Origin: Streptomyces inusitatus
GTDB lineage: Bacteria > Actinomycetota > Actinomycetes > Streptomycetales > Streptomycetaceae
Length of the DNA stretch: 64,000 nucleotides
Assembly (NCBI RefSeq): GCF_014651115.1
Contig: NZ_BMWG01000005.1
Location: 194,024 to 258,023, forward strand
Direction of reading: 5' to 3'
Each line of letters opens with the position of its first letter. Position 1 is the first letter of the stretch. Shown one piece after another: positions 22,012-30,933 of the stretch. Both the position numbers and the translations under genes were made by a program. The notes beneath the pieces were generated by a model, which saw only the letters and a list, made by a program, of their open reading frames with translations, did no database searches and was not told the origin of the DNA.

Positions 22012-23765
22012 TCCGCCGGCTCCTCACCGTCCTCGAACCGCCCGAAGCCGCGCTGCTGCGCCGGACGGTCGCCGGGCTGCTGATCTGCGCGGTCCTCCAG
22101 GGGATCGCGTTCGCCCTCCTCGTACCCCTGCTGCGGGAACTCCTCGGCGACGGCGGGATCTCCGGGGCGCTCCCCTGGCTGGGCGCGCTCGCGGCGGTGT
22201 TCGCCGGGTACGCGGTGGCCTACTGGTCGAGCACCGTGTCCGGCTACCGGACGGGCGCGGGGCTCTCCAGGACGCTGTACCACCGGCTCGGGGACCATGT
22301 CTCCACGCTGCCGCTCGGCTGGTTCACCGCCGAGCGCACCGGAGGGCTCGCGCAGCTCAGCTCCAAGGGCGTCATCGCTGTGATGGGCGTCCCCGCGCAT
22401 CTGCTGCGGCCCGTGATCACCGCGTTCGTCACCCCGCTGGTCGTGGTGGCGCTGATGTTCGCCTTCGACTGGCGGCTCGCGCTGGCCTCGCTGGTGACGC
22501 TGCCGCTGGCGGCGGCCGCCTACCGGGTGACCGGCCGGGCGATCGACGGACAGGAGCGGGCGCACGAAGCGGCCTCGGCCGAGGCGGGCGGCCGGGTGAT
22601 CGAGTTCGCGCGGGCCCAGCCGGTGCTGCGGGCCTTCGGCCGTACGGTGCACGGGCACCGGGAGCTCGACGACGCCCTCGCCGCCCAGCGGGCGAGCGGC
22701 CGGCGGCTGCTGCTGCGCGCGGTGCCCGGCTTCGCCGCCTTCGTCTTCTCGGTGCAGTTCGGCTTCACCTCCGTGCTGATGGTGGGCACGGTGCTGGCGC
22801 TGGGCGGTTCGGTGGACGCGCCGGAGCTGATCGCGCTGCTGGTGCTGGCCGCCCGGTTCGTCGAACCGCTGATCGTGGCCGCCGATCTGGGGGCGACGCT
22901 GCGGATCGCCGACGGGGCGCTGAACCGCGTTCAGACGGTGCTCACCACCGAGCCGCTGCCGGAGCCCGCTGTTCCGGCGGTGCCCTCCGACCCGGCGGAC
23001 ACCTCGGTGGAGCTGGCGGGGGTGTCGTTCGGCTACCGGCCGGGGTCGCCGGTGCTCAGCGGATTCTCGCTGCGGGTCCCGGCGCGCACCATGACCGCGC
23101 TGGTCGGTCCGTCCGGTTCGGGCAAGACCACGGTCACCCGGCTGGTCGCCCGCTTCTTCGACGCCGAGGAGGGGCAGGTGCGGGTCGCCGGGGTCGATGT
23201 GCGCGAGCTGGGCACCGAGGCGCTGATGTCCCGGGTGTCGCTGGTCTTCCAGGACGTCTATCTCTTCGACGCCACGATCGCCGAGAACATCCGGCTGGCC
23301 AGGCCGGAGGCGAGCGAGGCGGAGTTCCACCGGGCGGCGCGGCTGGCCCGGGTGGACGAGATCGCGGCGCGGCTGCCCGACGGCTGGGACACCCGGGTCG
23401 GCGAGGGCGGCACGGCCCTGTCGGGCGGGGAGCGGCAGCGGGTCTCCATCGCCCGGGCCATCCTCAAGGACGCCCCGATCGTGCTGCTGGACGAGGCGAC
23501 CGCCGCGCTCGACCCGGAGAACGAGCACGCGGTGCAGGACGCCCTGGCCGCGCTGGCGGCGGACCGTACGCTGCTGGTGATCGCCCACCGGCTCCAGACG
23601 ATCGCGTCGGCCGACCGGATCGCGGTGCTGGACGAGGGGCGGGTGGCCGAACTGGGCACCCATGACGAGCTGCTGGCCCTCGACGGCCGGTACGCCCGCT
23701 ACTGGGCCGAGCGCTCCCGGGCGGGCGGCTGGCGGCTGACCGCCGCACCGGAGACGGCTCCCTGA
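22008..23765 (+). CDS. Iron-regulated ABC transporter, fused permease/ATPase, second subunit
   Basis: This 585-residue half transporter pairs with the preceding one and is translated from a GTG inside its stop codon (GTGA). It has six hydrophobic helices up to about residue 300, then Walker A GPSGSGKTTV, Q-loop LVFQDVYLFD, signature LSGGERQRVS and Walker B IVLLDEATAALD. The first subunit has a shorter DEATAFADP ending, so the two nucleotide-binding sites may be asymmetric. The pair most likely forms a heterodimer of the IrtB/YbtQ type importing an iron-siderophore. A hairpin terminator follows within 20 bases of the stop. Confidence 0.86.
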   Translation: MIRRLLTVLEPPEAALLRRTVAGLLICAVLQGIAFALLVPLLRELLGDGGISGALPWLGALAAVFAGYAVAYWSSTVSGYRTGAGLSRTLYHRLGDHVSTLPLGWFTAERTGGLAQLSSKGVIAVMGVPAHLLRPVITAFVTPLVVVALMFAFDWRLALASLVTLPLAAAAYRVTGRAIDGQERAHEAASAEAGGRVIEFARAQPVLRAFGRTVHGHRELDDALAAQRASGRRLLLRAVPGFAAFVFSVQFGFTSVLMVGTVLALGGSVDAPELIALLVLAARFVEPLIVAADLGATLRIADGALNRVQTVLTTEPLPEPAVPAVPSDPADTSVELAGVSFGYRPGSPVLSGFSLRVPARTMTALVGPSGSGKTTVTRLVARFFDAEEGQVRVAGVDVRELGTEALMSRVSLVFQDVYLFDATIAENIRLARPEASEAEFHRAARLARVDEIAARLPDGWDTRVGEGGTALSGGERQRVSIARAILKDAPIVLLDEATAALDPENEHAVQDALAALAADRTLLVIAHRLQTIASADRIAVLDEGRVAELGTHDELLALDGRYARYWAERSRAGGWRLTAAPETAP

Positions 23766-23781
23766 CCCTCCGCCGGCCGCC

Positions 23782-23821
23782 ACGGCCCGCCGCACCGTGA
23801 TGTCACGGCGCGGCGGGCCGT
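23782..23821. terminator. Bidirectional hairpin terminator between ABC operon and kdpD
   Basis: ACGGCCCGCCGC (23782-23793) pairs perfectly with GCGGCGGGCCGT (23810-23821), and the interior CGTGA/TCACG adds five pairs around a TG loop. The right arm overlaps the last codons and stop of kdpD, so one element would stop both converging transcripts. Confidence 0.65.
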
Positions 23822-26379
23822 ACCTCATGGGTCTTCGGGGCCGGAGCGGCCCCGGCGGGCGGACGGCGCGCGCCCGGGCGGAGGGTGAGCACCATGGTGA
23901 GGCCGCCGCCGGGGGTGTCCTCCGCGTTGAGGGTGGCCCCCACGGCCTCGGCGAACCCCCGGGCGACGGCGAGTCCGAGACCCACTCCGGCTCGGCGCGG
24001 GCCGTCCCCGTACCGCTGGAAGGGGGCGAAGATGCGCTCCTTGGCCTCGTCGGGGACGCCGGGCCCCCGGTCCACCACGCGTACTTCGACCCGGTCGGCG
24101 ATCGCGCTGGCCGCGACGAGCACGGTGGCGCCCTCGGGGCTGTGGCCGACGGCGTTCTCCACGACATTGGCGACGGCGCGCTCCAGCAGGCCGGGGTCGG
24201 CGGAGACCATGGGGAGGTTCTCCGGAATGTCGAGGATCACACTGCCCTCCGGGACCCCGCCGAGCGCCATCGGCACGACCTCGTCGAGATCGACCTCGCG
24301 GATGAGCGGGTTGACCGCGCCGGTCTGGAGCCGGGACATGTCCAGCAGGTTGCCGATCAGATGGTCGAGGCGGTCGGCCCCGCTCTCGATCCCGGCGAGC
24401 AGCTCGGCCCGGTCGGCCTCGGACCACTCGATGTCGTCGGAGCGCAGCGAGGTCACCGACGCCTTGATGCTCGACAGCGGGGTGCGCAGATCGTGGCTGA
24501 CGGCGGCCAGCAGGGCGGTGCGGATGCGGTTGCTCTCGCCGAGTTCGCGGGCCTGCTCGGCCTGGCCGAGAAGCCTGCGGCGGTCGAGCACGACGGCGGC
24601 CTGGGCGGCGAAGGCGGAGAGGACCCGGCGGTCCTCGGCGGGGAGGACCCGGCCGAAGAGGGCGAGGGCCATACGGTCGCCGACCGGCATGTCCACGTCC
24701 GCGTCCTCGGGCCGGGCGAGCGGCCGGCCGGGCGGGCGGGCCTCGCCGACGCTGCTGACGCAGGTCCACGGGCCGGTGTCGCTCTCCCTCTCCAGCAGCG
24801 CCACGAACTCCATGCCGAAGGTCTCCCGTACCCGCTCCAGCAGGGCGTCCAGGCTGGTCTCGCCGCGCAGCACGCTCCCCGCGAGGAAGGAGAGGACCTC
24901 GGACTCGGCGCGCAGCCGGGCCGCCTGATGGGTGCGCCGGGCGGCGAGATCGACGACGGAGGCCACCGCGACCGCCACCCCGATGAAGATCACCAGGGCG
25001 ACGACATTCTCGGGATCCGCGATGGTCAGCTCGTGCAGGGGCGGGGTGAAGTAGTAGTTCAGCAGCAGCGATCCGAAGGCGGCCGACGCCAGGGCCGGGA
25101 TCAGTCCGCCGATCAGCGCGGCGGCCACCGTCAGTGTCAGGAACAGCAGTACGTCGTTGGCGAGCCCGACGTCGGGGGCCGCGCCGTCGAGCAGCAGGGT
25201 GAGGAGCACCGGGCCCGCCACTCCGACCAGCCAGCCCCAGACGGCCCGTGAGCGGCTCAGCCGCGCGCCGCGCGCCATGGGCAGGCCCCGGCCCTTGGCC
25301 GCCTCGTCGTGGGTGACGATGTGGACGTCGAGATCCGGGCCCGACTCACGGGCGACGATGGCGCTGACCCCGGGCCCGAAGGCGTACTGCCAGGTCCGGC
25401 GGCGGCTGACGCCGAGCACTATCTGGGTCGCGTTGACGCCGCGCGCGAAGTCGAGCAGGGCGGCGGGGATGTCGTCGCCCAGGACGTGGTGGAAGGTGCC
25501 GCCGAGATCCTCCACCAGGGTCCGCTGCACGGTCAGTTCCCCCGGCGAGGCCGAGGTGAGGCCGTCGCTGCGGGTGATGTAGACGGCCAGCACCTCGCCG
25601 CCCGCGCCCTTCTCGGCCAGCCGGGTGGCGCGCCGGATGAGCGCGCGGCCCTCGGGGCCGCCGGTGATGCCGACGACGATGCGCTCGCGCGCCTGCCAGG
25701 TGGCCCGGATGTCGTGCTCCACCCGGTACTCGCGGAGGTGTTCGTCGACCCGGTCGGCGACCCAGAGCAGGGCCAGCTCCCGCAGCGCGGTGAGATTGCC
25801 CGGGCGGAAGTAGTTGGAGAGCGCCGCGTCTACCTTGTCCGGTTTGTAGATGTTGCCGTGCGCCATCCGTCTGCGCAGCGCCTGCGGCGACATGTCGACC
25901 AGCTCGATCTGATCGGCCCGGCGGACCACCTCGTCGGGCACGGTCTCCCGCTGGCGCACCCCGGTGATGGTGGCGACGACATCGCCCAGGGACTCCAGAT
26001 GCTGGATGTTCACATTGGTGACGACGTCGATCCCGGCTTCGAGGAGTTCCTCGATGTCCTGCCAGCGCTTGGCGTTGCGGGAGCCGGGGATGTTGGTGTG
26101 CGCGAGTTCGTCGACGAGGGCGACGGCGGGTCTCCGTATCAGTACGGCGTCCACGTCCATCTCGGGGAAGACGGTGCCCCGGTACTCGATCTCGCGGCGC
26201 GGAATGTGTTCCAGGCCGTGCAGCATCACCTCGGTGCGAGGGCGTTTGTGGTGCTCCACGAAGGCGATCACGCAGTCGGTGCCGCGTTCGACGCGCCGGT
26301 GCGCCTCGGCGAGCATCGCGTAGGTCTTTCCGACGCCCGGTGCGGCGCCGAGGTAGATCCGAAGCTTGCCGCGTCCCAT
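23803..26379 (-). CDS. kdpD: Sensor histidine kinase KdpD
   Basis: This 858-residue kinase has the full KdpD architecture. The N-terminal KdpD domain has Walker-like GAAPGVGKTYAM (11-22) and LVDELAHTNIPGSRNAKRW, followed by a Usp-like domain (GITGGPEGRALIRRATRL), four short transmembrane helices around residues 395-490, a GAF-like region, the H-box AVSHDLRTPLSSIK and an ATPase domain with GVGLGLAVARG. KdpD senses K+ limitation and turgor and phosphorylates KdpE to switch on the high-affinity K+ pump. It lies downstream of kdpE, the reverse of the usual order. The gene is intact, although only kdpB of the target operon is present nearby. Confidence 0.95.
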   Translation of the reverse strand: MGRGKLRIYLGAAPGVGKTYAMLAEAHRRVERGTDCVIAFVEHHKRPRTEVMLHGLEHIPRREIEYRGTVFPEMDVDAVLIRRPAVALVDELAHTNIPGSRNAKRWQDIEELLEAGIDVVTNVNIQHLESLGDVVATITGVRQRETVPDEVVRRADQIELVDMSPQALRRRMAHGNIYKPDKVDAALSNYFRPGNLTALRELALLWVADRVDEHLREYRVEHDIRATWQARERIVVGITGGPEGRALIRRATRLAEKGAGGEVLAVYITRSDGLTSASPGELTVQRTLVEDLGGTFHHVLGDDIPAALLDFARGVNATQIVLGVSRRRTWQYAFGPGVSAIVARESGPDLDVHIVTHDEAAKGRGLPMARGARLSRSRAVWGWLVGVAGPVLLTLLLDGAAPDVGLANDVLLFLTLTVAAALIGGLIPALASAAFGSLLLNYYFTPPLHELTIADPENVVALVIFIGVAVAVASVVDLAARRTHQAARLRAESEVLSFLAGSVLRGETSLDALLERVRETFGMEFVALLERESDTGPWTCVSSVGEARPPGRPLARPEDADVDMPVGDRMALALFGRVLPAEDRRVLSAFAAQAAVVLDRRRLLGQAEQARELGESNRIRTALLAAVSHDLRTPLSSIKASVTSLRSDDIEWSEADRAELLAGIESGADRLDHLIGNLLDMSRLQTGAVNPLIREVDLDEVVPMALGGVPEGSVILDIPENLPMVSADPGLLERAVANVVENAVGHSPEGATVLVAASAIADRVEVRVVDRGPGVPDEAKERIFAPFQRYGDGPRRAGVGLGLAVARGFAEAVGATLNAEDTPGGGLTMVLTLRPGARRPPAGAAPAPKTHEVRPAAP

Positions 26380-26460
26380 GTTCCGTTCCCTGTGGTCGAG
26401 TGGCTGACGCCGTGGGCCCCGCGCGTGCGTCCCTGGGACGCGCGGAAGCGGTGGAGCGCC

Positions 26461-27144
26461 TCACATCTCGAAGCGATAGCCCATTCCGGGGAGAGTGATG
26501 AAGTGCCGGGGGTGCGAGGGGTCGCCCTCAAGTTTGCGCCTCAACTGGGCCATGTAGACACGGAGATAATTGGTCTGTGTGCTGAAGGAAGCGCCCCACA
26601 CCTCGTGGAGGAGTTCCTTCTGGCTGACGAGCCGTCCCCGGCTGCGGATCAGCGCCTCCAGCAGATGCCACTCGGTGGGGGTGAGCCGTACGTCGCGCCC
26701 CCGGCGTCTGACCTTCTTCGCGAGCAGGTCCACCGTGAAGTCCTCGGTCGCGATGAGATGGACGTCGTCGGCGGGCGCGGCGGACTCGACCCGGCGGACC
26801 GCCGCGCGGACCCTGGCGACCAGCTCGTCCATGCCGAACGGCTTGGTGAGATAGTCGTCGGCCCCCGCGTCGAGCGCCTCGATCTTCTCCTCGGAGGTGC
26901 GCCGGGCCGAGACGACGACGATCGGGACCCGGCTCCAGCGGCGGAGACGTCTGATCACCTCCACCCCGTCGATGTCGGGCAGTCCGAGGTCCAGCAGGAC
27001 GATGTCCGGGCGGGCCTCGGCGGCGATCCGCAGAGCGGTGAATCCGTCGGGCGCGGCGTCCACCTCGTACCGGCGCGCTCTGAGATTGATCTCAAGAGCC
27101 CGCACCAGCTGGGGTTCGTCGTCCACGACCAGCACCCGGGTCAC
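26461..27144 (-). CDS. kdpE: Response regulator KdpE
   Basis: This 227-residue OmpR/PhoB-type regulator has a receiver domain with D8-D9, phosphoacceptor D52 (VLLDLGLPDIDG) and K of YLTKPFGMDEL, and a C-terminal winged helix (LTPTEWHLLEALIRSRGRLV to FITLPGMGYRFEM). The GTG at 27144 gives the canonical MTRVLVVDDE start. kdpD follows after 81 bases in the same direction, probably co-transcribed. KdpE normally activates kdpFABC; here the divergent gene is kdpB alone, with paired direct repeats in the region between that could be its sites. Confidence 0.94.
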   Translation of the reverse strand: MTRVLVVDDEPQLVRALEINLRARRYEVDAAPDGFTALRIAAEARPDIVLLDLGLPDIDGVEVIRRLRRWSRVPIVVVSARRTSEEKIEALDAGADDYLTKPFGMDELVARVRAAVRRVESAAPADDVHLIATEDFTVDLLAKKVRRRGRDVRLTPTEWHLLEALIRSRGRLVSQKELLHEVWGASFSTQTNYLRVYMAQLRRKLEGDPSHPRHFITLPGMGYRFEM

Positions 27145-27675
27145 CGGTGTACCGCCTTTCTGGGGATGGTTTACGGGAACTCCCGGCTGTTCCGGGGCGG
27201 TTCCGCGGGTCTCGCCGGGTCCGGCGCTTCTCCGGTACTTCTCCAGTACGTCTCCGGCATGTCTCCGGGCGACGGATCAAGGCTCCGCCGCGCCGCCCCC
27301 AACCGCCCGCGTTACGGGGAGGTTTGACGTCTTCCTGACGCGCTCCGGCCACCTCTTGACAGGTGCTTGACGCCCGGCGGACAGCCGCTGTCAGAGGGCC
27401 GTAAATTCCTCGCGGCCTCCCGGGCACGGCGGGACACGCGGGCCTAGATTCCCCTTCGGCCGCTCCAGGATTTCCCTTTCGGCCGCTCCAGGTCGCGCAC
27501 GCCAGTTGTGGGTCGCCGGCCGGCGCTCCCGTCCGGCGCCCGGCCGGGCGCCCGGCGGTTCTTCCCCGGTCGCGTCCGCCCGCGGCCGTGCCGTCACCGC
27601 TCCCCCGGCGGCGGCACGGCCCGAAACGCCCGCACCGGAACACCGGTGACCGGACTTCTCATCAGAAGGTGCGCG
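27145..27675. other. Long kdpE-kdpB intergenic region without kdpF or kdpA
   Basis: These 531 bases separate divergent kdpE and kdpB. No convincing coding sequence is present on either strand and nothing resembles KdpA (about 550 residues) or KdpF. Possible promoter parts are two TTGAC motifs near 27356 and 27367 and an AT-rich TAAATT at 27402-27407. A near-perfect 21-base direct repeat lies downstream of these. Confidence 0.55.
27449..27492. repeat. Direct repeat pair, candidate KdpE sites
   Basis: Two 21-base copies (27449-27469 and 27472-27492) differ by one base and share the core TTCGGCCGCTCCAGG. The offset of 23 bases, about two helical turns, is typical of OmpR-type response-regulator binding, so KdpE is the natural candidate. 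Confidence 0.4.
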
Positions 27676-29835
27676 ATGCCTCCCGCGACTCGCCCGCAGA
27701 CCCCGACCGTCCCCCTCGACCGCCCGCCCGGCGGCGAGGACCGCCCCCGGCCGGGCGGGCACGGCCGGTCCAGTGGACTCTTCGACCCCTTGCAACTGCT
27801 GAAGGCGTTCCCCGAGGCCGTCCACAAACTGCATCCCCGCGCGCTGGCGAGGAACCCGGTGCTGTTCGTCGTCGCCGCCGGATCGGCGCTCACCACCCTC
27901 TCGGCGCTGGTCCACCCCTCCCTCTTCACCTGGGTGATCAGCGTCTGGCTCTGGCTGACGGTGATCTTCGCCAATCTCGCCGAGGCCGTCGCGGAGGGCC
28001 GCGGCAAGGCCCAGGCCGATTCGCTGCGCCGGGCGCGCACGGACACCGTCGCGGTGCGACTGCGCGACAACTGGCGGATCGGTACGCATCTCCCCTCGGC
28101 GGAGACGGAACTCGTCGCCGCGACCGACCTCCAGCCCTTCGACTTCGTGGTGGTGGCGGCGGGCGAGGTGATCCCGGCGGACGGCGATGTCGTGGACGGC
28201 GTCGCGGCGGTCGACGAGTCGGCCGTCACCGGGGAGTCCGCGCCCGTCGTCCGGGAGGCGGGCGGCGACCGCTCGGGCGTCACGGGCGGCACGACCGTGC
28301 TCTCCGACCGGCTCGTCGTACGCGTCACCTCACGGCCGGGACACTCCTTCATCGACCGGATGATCGCCCTGGTCGAGGGCGCGTCCCGGCAGAAGACCCC
28401 GAACGAGGTAGCTCTCAACATCCTGCTGGCCGCCCTCACCACCGCCTTCGTCCTGGTGGTCCTCGCCCTCCAGCCGATGGCCGCCTACGCGGACGCCGAC
28501 CAGTCCACGACCGTCCTCGTCGCGCTGCTCGTGACCCTGATCCCGACCACGATCGGGGCGCTCCTCTCGGCCATCGGCATCGCGGGCATGGACCGGCTCG
28601 TACAGCGCAATGTGCTGGCCATGTCGGGCCGGGCCGTCGAGGCGGCCGGCGACATCAGCACCCTGCTGCTCGACAAGACGGGCACCATCACCCTGGGCGA
28701 TCGCGAGGCCGCCGACTTTGTCCCGCTGCCCGGTGTCGGGGAATCGGTCCTGGCCGAGGCCGCGCAGCTCTCCTCGCTCTCGGACGAGACCCCCGAGGGC
28801 CGGTCGGTGGTCGCCCTCGCCCGGCGCAAGCACGGGCTCCAGGAGCCCGCCGAGGGCGAGTTGGGCGAGGCCCGGTTCGTGGCGTTCAGCGCGCGGACCC
28901 GGATGAGCGGGATCGATCTGCGGTGGGACGACAGCGCCGTACGGCACATCCGCAAGGGCGCGGCGGCCCAGGTGATCGAGTGGGTGCGGCTCCGCGGCGG
29001 CGAGGTGCCGCCCGAGGCGCGGTGGTTCTCCGACGCGATCGCCGCCTCGGGCGGCACCCCGCTGCTCGTCGCCGTGGACGACTGGGACGGGCCCCGGGTG
29101 CTGGGGGCCGTCTACCTCAAGGACGTGGTGAAGGAGGGCATCCGGGAACGGTTCGCGGAGCTGCGGCGGATGGGCATCCGTACGGTCATGGTCACCGGCG
29201 ACAATCCGCTGACCGCGCGGGCGATCGCCCAGGAGGCCGGGGTGGACGACTTCCTCGCCGAGGCCACCCCCGAGGAGAAACTCGCCCTCATCAAGCGGGA
29301 GCAGGAGGGCGGCCGACTGGTCGCGATGACCGGCGACGGCACCAACGACGCCCCGGCGCTCGCCCAGGCCGACGTCGGCGTGGCGATGAACACCGGCACC
29401 TCGGCCGCCAAGGAAGCCGGGAACATGGTCGACCTCGACTCCAACCCGACCAAACTCATCGAGATCGTGGAGATCGGCAAGCAGCTCCTCATCACCCGGG
29501 GCGCGCTCACCACGTTCTCCATCACCAACGACGTCGCGAAGTACTTCGCGATCATCCCCGCCATGTTCACCGGCGCCTATCCCGGCCTGGAGGCGCTCAA
29601 CATCATGGGCCTGCACAGCCCGACGTCCGCGATCACCTCGGCGATCATCTTCAACGCCCTGATCATCGTCGCGCTGATCCCGCTCGCCCTGCGGGGCGTG
29701 CGCTACACCCCCGCGTCGGCCCACGATCTGCTGGTCCGCAATCTCACCGTCTACGGCCTCGGAGGGCTCGTCCTGCCCTTCGTCGGCATCAAGCTGATCG
29801 ATCTGCTCGTCTCCACGGTCCCCGGCCTGGGCTGA
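27676..29835 (+). CDS. kdpB: Potassium-transporting P-type ATPase subunit KdpB, orphan
   Basis: This 719-residue protein is clearly KdpB: actuator [11 protein letters not shown], phosphorylation site D333 ([12 protein letters not shown]), the selectivity-helix region [20 protein letters not shown], hinge [10 protein letters not shown] and [20 protein letters not shown]. Its length and motifs are intact. KdpB is the catalytic subunit of the KdpFABC complex and works only with the K+ channel subunit KdpA and with KdpC. Neither is encoded upstream or downstream here, where they would normally flank it. AGAAGGT lies five bases before the ATG. Either kdpA and kdpC are elsewhere, or they were lost and this gene is a relic or repurposed. 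Confidence 0.93.
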   Translation: MPPATRPQTPTVPLDRPPGGEDRPRPGGHGRSSGLFDPLQLLKAFPEAVHKLHPRALARNPVLFVVAAGSALTTLSALVHPSLFTWVISVWLWLTVIFANLAEAVAEGRGKAQADSLRRARTDTVAVRLRDNWRIGTHLPSAETELVAATDLQPFDFVVVAAGEVIPADGDVVDGVAAVDESAVTGESAPVVREAGGDRSGVTGGTTVLSDRLVVRVTSRPGHSFIDRMIALVEGASRQKTPNEVALNILLAALTTAFVLVVLALQPMAAYADADQSTTVLVALLVTLIPTTIGALLSAIGIAGMDRLVQRNVLAMSGRAVEAAGDISTLLLDKTGTITLGDREAADFVPLPGVGESVLAEAAQLSSLSDETPEGRSVVALARRKHGLQEPAEGELGEARFVAFSARTRMSGIDLRWDDSAVRHIRKGAAAQVIEWVRLRGGEVPPEARWFSDAIAASGGTPLLVAVDDWDGPRVLGAVYLKDVVKEGIRERFAELRRMGIRTVMVTGDNPLTARAIAQEAGVDDFLAEATPEEKLALIKREQEGGRLVAMTGDGTNDAPALAQADVGVAMNTGTSAAKEAGNMVDLDSNPTKLIEIVEIGKQLLITRGALTTFSITNDVAKYFAIIPAMFTGAYPGLEALNIMGLHSPTSAITSAIIFNALIIVALIPLALRGVRYTPASAHDLLVRNLTVYGLGGLVLPFVGIKLIDLLVSTVPGLG

Positions 29836-29854
29836 GCCCCCATGAGGTACATCA

Positions 29855-29873
29855 CAAGGTGAGGCAAGCCTTC
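29855..29873 (+). promoter_or_regulatory. Degenerate iron-box-like sequence
   Basis: CAAGGTGAGGCAAGCCTTC keeps the AGGTNAGGC and CCT core of the DtxR/IdeR-type box (12 of 19 consensus positions). It lies 62 bases ahead of the next small gene. It is weak compared with the site at 20093. Confidence 0.25.
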
Positions 29874-29934
29874 CCTGCGGCGATTCCGCTCTGGTACAGG
29901 TGGACAGACCCTTCGGCATACCGGAAGAAACGCC

Positions 29935-30186
29935 ATGAACCCAGCTGAAACAGTCGATCACATACCGTTCATGATCGACCTCTCCCTGGAGGAGACCCGC
30001 CGCCGGGCCTCCGTCATGGCCGCACTCGGTCCGGAGTGGGACCCGGCGGCCGTCCTCCGGGGCGAGGACGAGGCGTACGCCCTGCTCTACTCGGGCCTCG
30101 ACGCCGAGCAGCGGCGCGTCTACGAGCGGCTGGTCGCGGCCGGTGTGCTGCCCGGAGAGGAGCCGGGCCGTGCGGCTGCCCATTGA
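29935..30186 (+). CDS. Small acidic helical protein
   Basis: This 83-residue protein has no recognised catalytic motif. The N-terminus (TVDHIPFMIDLSLEETRRRA) and the middle (AALGPEWDPAAVLRGEDEAY) are amphipathic, and the remainder is helical (GLDAEQRRVYERLVAAGVLP). Small proteins of this size and composition occur widely in Streptomyces. It overlaps the following zinc-ribbon-like gene by 17 bases, so the two are probably one operon. The upstream region contains an iron-box-like sequence; no function is assigned. Confidence 0.6.
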   Translation: MNPAETVDHIPFMIDLSLEETRRRASVMAALGPEWDPAAVLRGEDEAYALLYSGLDAEQRRVYERLVAAGVLPGEEPGRAAAH

Positions 30187-30445
30187 CCCCCAGGCGGACG
30201 ACGCCCGCCGCGCCTGGGTGGCCTGCCCCGGCTGCGACGACGCCCGTACCTGCGCGACCTGCGCCGACCGGCGCAACTGCCGCGAGCACTGGCGCTATCT
30301 GATCTCCAACAACGGCCCGGTCGTCCACCTCCAGTGCCCCGGCTGCGCCCACACCTGGTCGCTCGACACCCGGCCCGGCGTCACCCGCCGGGAGGACGAC
30401 ACCGCCTTCTTCCGGCCGCTCTCGGCGGACACTCCGCCCTCATGA
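30170..30445 (+). CDS. Small zinc-ribbon-like protein
   Basis: This 91-residue protein is rich in paired cysteines: CPGCDDARTCATCADRRNC near residues 20-38 and CPGCAHTW near 62-69. They could bind two zinc ions or form a rubredoxin-like knuckle. The GTG at 30170 (VRLPIDPQADDARRAW) is the likely start, overlapping the preceding gene. It may be an RNA- or DNA-binding adaptor. The family is not recognised. Confidence 0.6.
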   Translation: MRLPIDPQADDARRAWVACPGCDDARTCATCADRRNCREHWRYLISNNGPVVHLQCPGCAHTWSLDTRPGVTRREDDTAFFRPLSADTPPS

Positions 30446-30515
30446 CTCCGCAGCCTGTAGCCATGCGGTCACGAATAGGCTAACTTTTCCCGCAGTAGTC
30501 GTGGTTCCGAAGTCT

Positions 30516-30546
30516 CAGCGCCCGCGGTTCGCACCCGTGGGCGCTG
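30516..30546 (+). promoter_or_regulatory. Structured 5' leader hairpin of the cold-shock gene
   Basis: CAGCGCCCGCGG (30516-30527) pairs with CCGTGGGCGCTG (30535-30546) with one G-U pair around a 7-base loop, TTCGCAC. It sits about 94 bases before the cold-shock ATG. A TAGGCT -10-like element at 30476-30481 would give a leader of about 155 bases, as is usual for csp mRNAs. Confidence 0.45.
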
Positions 30547-30639
30547 TGCTGTGCGGCAGTGCCCGAGGACCAGGGCGATCACCTCACCCAGGGGCGCTGA
30601 ACAAGCCGGCGCCCCACGACCCTGGACAAGGGGAACACC

Positions 30640-30843
30640 ATGGCCACCGGATCCGTGAAGTGGTTCAACGCCGAAAAGGGCTTCGGCTTCATCGCCCAGG
30701 ACGGCGGCGGACCTGACGTCTTCGTGCACTACTCCGCGATCAACGCGTCGGGCTTCCGCTCGCTTGAGGAGAACCAGCAGGTGACCTTCGACATCACCCA
30801 GGGCCCGAAGGGCCCGCAGGCGGAGAACGTCATCCCCGCCTGA
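30640..30843 (+). CDS. Cold-shock protein, CspA family
   Basis: This 67-residue OB-fold protein has the two nucleic-acid-binding motifs RNP1 (KGFGFIAQ, about 16-23) and RNP2 (VFVHYSAI, about 28-35) and the usual start [18 protein letters not shown]. Family members melt RNA secondary structure and act as RNA chaperones. AAGGGGAA lies just before the ATG. It has its own structured leader upstream and a strong hairpin terminator 40 bases downstream, so it is monocistronic. Confidence 0.96.
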   Translation: MATGSVKWFNAEKGFGFIAQDGGGPDVFVHYSAINASGFRSLEENQQVTFDITQGPKGPQAENVIPA

Positions 30844-30881
30844 CCCGACTCCCCGGTGACGTCCGCGCACCGGAAGTCCTA

Positions 30882-30916
30882 CCGGGGGCCGGGACGCTGA
30901 GCGTCCCGGCCCCCGG
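30882..30916. terminator. Strong hairpin terminator after the cold-shock gene
   Basis: CCGGGGGCCGGGACGC (30882-30897) and its exact complement (30901-30916) form a 16-bp stem with a 3-base TGA loop. It lies 38 bases after the csp stop and just before the end of the convergent DUF1838 gene, so it can serve both. Confidence 0.75.
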
Positions 30917-30933
30917 CCGGTTCACGAGACGCC

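Noticed and set aside
27145..27675. Search for kdpF or kdpA remnants before kdpB.
   Set aside because: No frame on either strand resembles KdpA or the short KdpF helix.
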